From Chloroflexota bacterium (GTDB lineage: Bacteria > Chloroflexota > Anaerolineae > Anaerolineales > Anaerolineaceae), in NCBI GenBank assembly GCA_011053085.1, contig DSBE01000096.1, positions 1 through 5,423 of the forward strand: DNA of 5,423 nt, in the 5' to 3' direction. Positions 4,744-5,423 of the stretch are shown here, in pieces. Position numbers and translations under genes: made by a program. The notes below the pieces were generated by a model, which was not told the origin of the DNA, did not search any database, and was given only the letters and a program-made list of their open reading frames with translations. Position 1 is the stretch's first letter. Each line of letters begins with the position of its first letter.

Positions 4744-5423
4744 CTACTGGAAGCACAGGGTCACGATCTGTTTGGGGCGCAGCGCAAAGGAGTACACGCC
4801 GTCTTCCAGCGCCTGCGGTTCACCCAGCGGTTCGCTCAACAGGTCAACCGGCCAGCCCTGCTTGAAGGTGCTGGTTGCGGCAAAGCGCAGGGAAGCGGTC
4901 TGTTTCTTGCCGGTCGGGTTGAACAGGCGCACTTCCAGTGCACCGCCCAGCATGCCGGTGCTGGTGACCACCGCCTTGCCTTCCAACGCGAAGAAACTGC
5001 CTTGCGCGGGCAGCGCTGCTTCGGTGCTGATCTCTCTGTGCGCGCGCAGGTTGTTCACCAGTTTCTGCGTGATCTGCACGGTGTGCAGGCCTGCCGTTTG
5101 CTGCTGGCCCAACTCACACAACCGCACACGGTCCGGTTTGCCATCCAGTGGCATGAGGAACTGCTTCACGCGCACGGTGCCCAGCAGCAAGCCGTCCGGC
5201 TCGCCCTCGGTTTGCACGGTGCGGCGGGTGGAACGGAACAGGGTCACAGCGACAGGGCGCTGCGGTTGATCCAACACAGCGCTTTCCAGTTGTCCGGCGC
5301 TGACCACCGCCAGGCCGCCCTTCTTGTCATACACCGCCGTCCAACTTTGCTGGGGTTTGGCGTCCACTTCCATCTCGCGGTACAGGTGGTTGTCGGCACG
5401 CAAGGCAATCGCCCGTTCGACCA
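4744..5423 (-). CDS. GH38-like alpha-mannosidase, C-terminal part (runs off right edge)
   Basis: About 226 codons of a minus-strand gene end at TAG (4746-4744). The frame stays open to the right edge (it begins VERAIALRADNHLYRE), so the TTG near 5403 is internal and not a start. The fragment resembles the C-terminal beta-sandwich domains of glycoside hydrolase family 38: GGLAVVSAG, then PVAVTLFRSTRRT, then EGEPDG, a later GSFFALEGKAVV segment, GGALEVRLFNPTG, and a final beta-strand region ending in Cys-Phe-Gln. The RPVAVTLFRS and EVRLFNP segments are the most family-like. The zinc-binding catalytic domain is outside the window, so enzyme activity and substrate cannot be judged; the family trims alpha-mannosides. 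No signal peptide can be assessed. The gene converges on rpoD and shares its terminator. Another beta-sandwich glycosidase family is possible but less likely. Confidence 0.72.
   Translation of the reverse strand, partial: VERAIALRADNHLYREMEVDAKPQQSWTAVYDKKGGLAVVSAGQLESAVLDQPQRPVAVTLFRSTRRTVQTEGEPDGLLLGTVRVKQFLMPLDGKPDRVRLCELGQQQTAGLHTVQITQKLVNNLRAHREISTEAALPAQGSFFALEGKAVVTSTGMLGGALEVRLFNPTGKKQTASLRFAATSTFKQGWPVDLLSEPLGEPQALEDGVYSFALRPKQIVTLCFQ

Overview
The window looks like ordinary chromosome from a moderately GC-rich bacterium, most likely a Chloroflexota of the Anaerolineae type. That placement is inferred from the protein mix and style: a primary sigma factor with a long acidic N-terminus, an Eis-type acetyltransferase, a GH38-type glycosidase and a DUF177 protein. 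No marker gene was compared. No tRNA, rRNA, insertion sequence, CRISPR array or phage gene was seen.

Layout: (1) 1-377, minus strand, is the N-terminal part of a membrane-anchored protein that runs off the left edge. It is divergent from (2) a two-gene unit on the plus strand at 484-1123: a small MORN_2-repeat (YwqK-like) protein followed after 7 nt by a DUF1801 protein. The divergent intergenic region carries back-to-back extended -10 promoters. (3) 1232-2410, plus strand, is a full-length Eis-like GNAT acetyltransferase with its own extended -10 promoter and a hairpin just after its stop. (4) 2411-2912 is a gene-free stretch of about 500 nt, rich in inverted repeats. Its right half can fold into a multi-branch RNA with two mutually exclusive pairings. 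(5) 2913-3383 is a YceD/DUF177 protein, followed by rpoD (primary sigma factor, 3435-4676, GTG start), probably as one operon from the promoter at 2859-2867. A strong, probably bidirectional, intrinsic terminator (4692-4726) separates rpoD from (6) the C-terminal part of a GH38-like alpha-mannosidase on the minus strand (4744-5423), which runs off the right edge.

How it fits together: the window encodes the housekeeping sigma factor and also shows four candidate promoters of the form TGnTATAAT, three of them exactly TGCTATAAT, none with a convincing -35 box. The -10 and extended -10 contact residues of the sigma factor are kept, apart from one conservative Glu-to-Asp change. The most interesting unexplained material is the structured non-coding stretch between the acetyltransferase and the yceD-rpoD operon. 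Next come two single-base-accessible substitutions at normally conserved positions: Gly to Arg in the acetyl-CoA loop of the acetyltransferase, and Arg to Trp in sigma region 2.3. No complete novel system is evident; most of the window is conventional.
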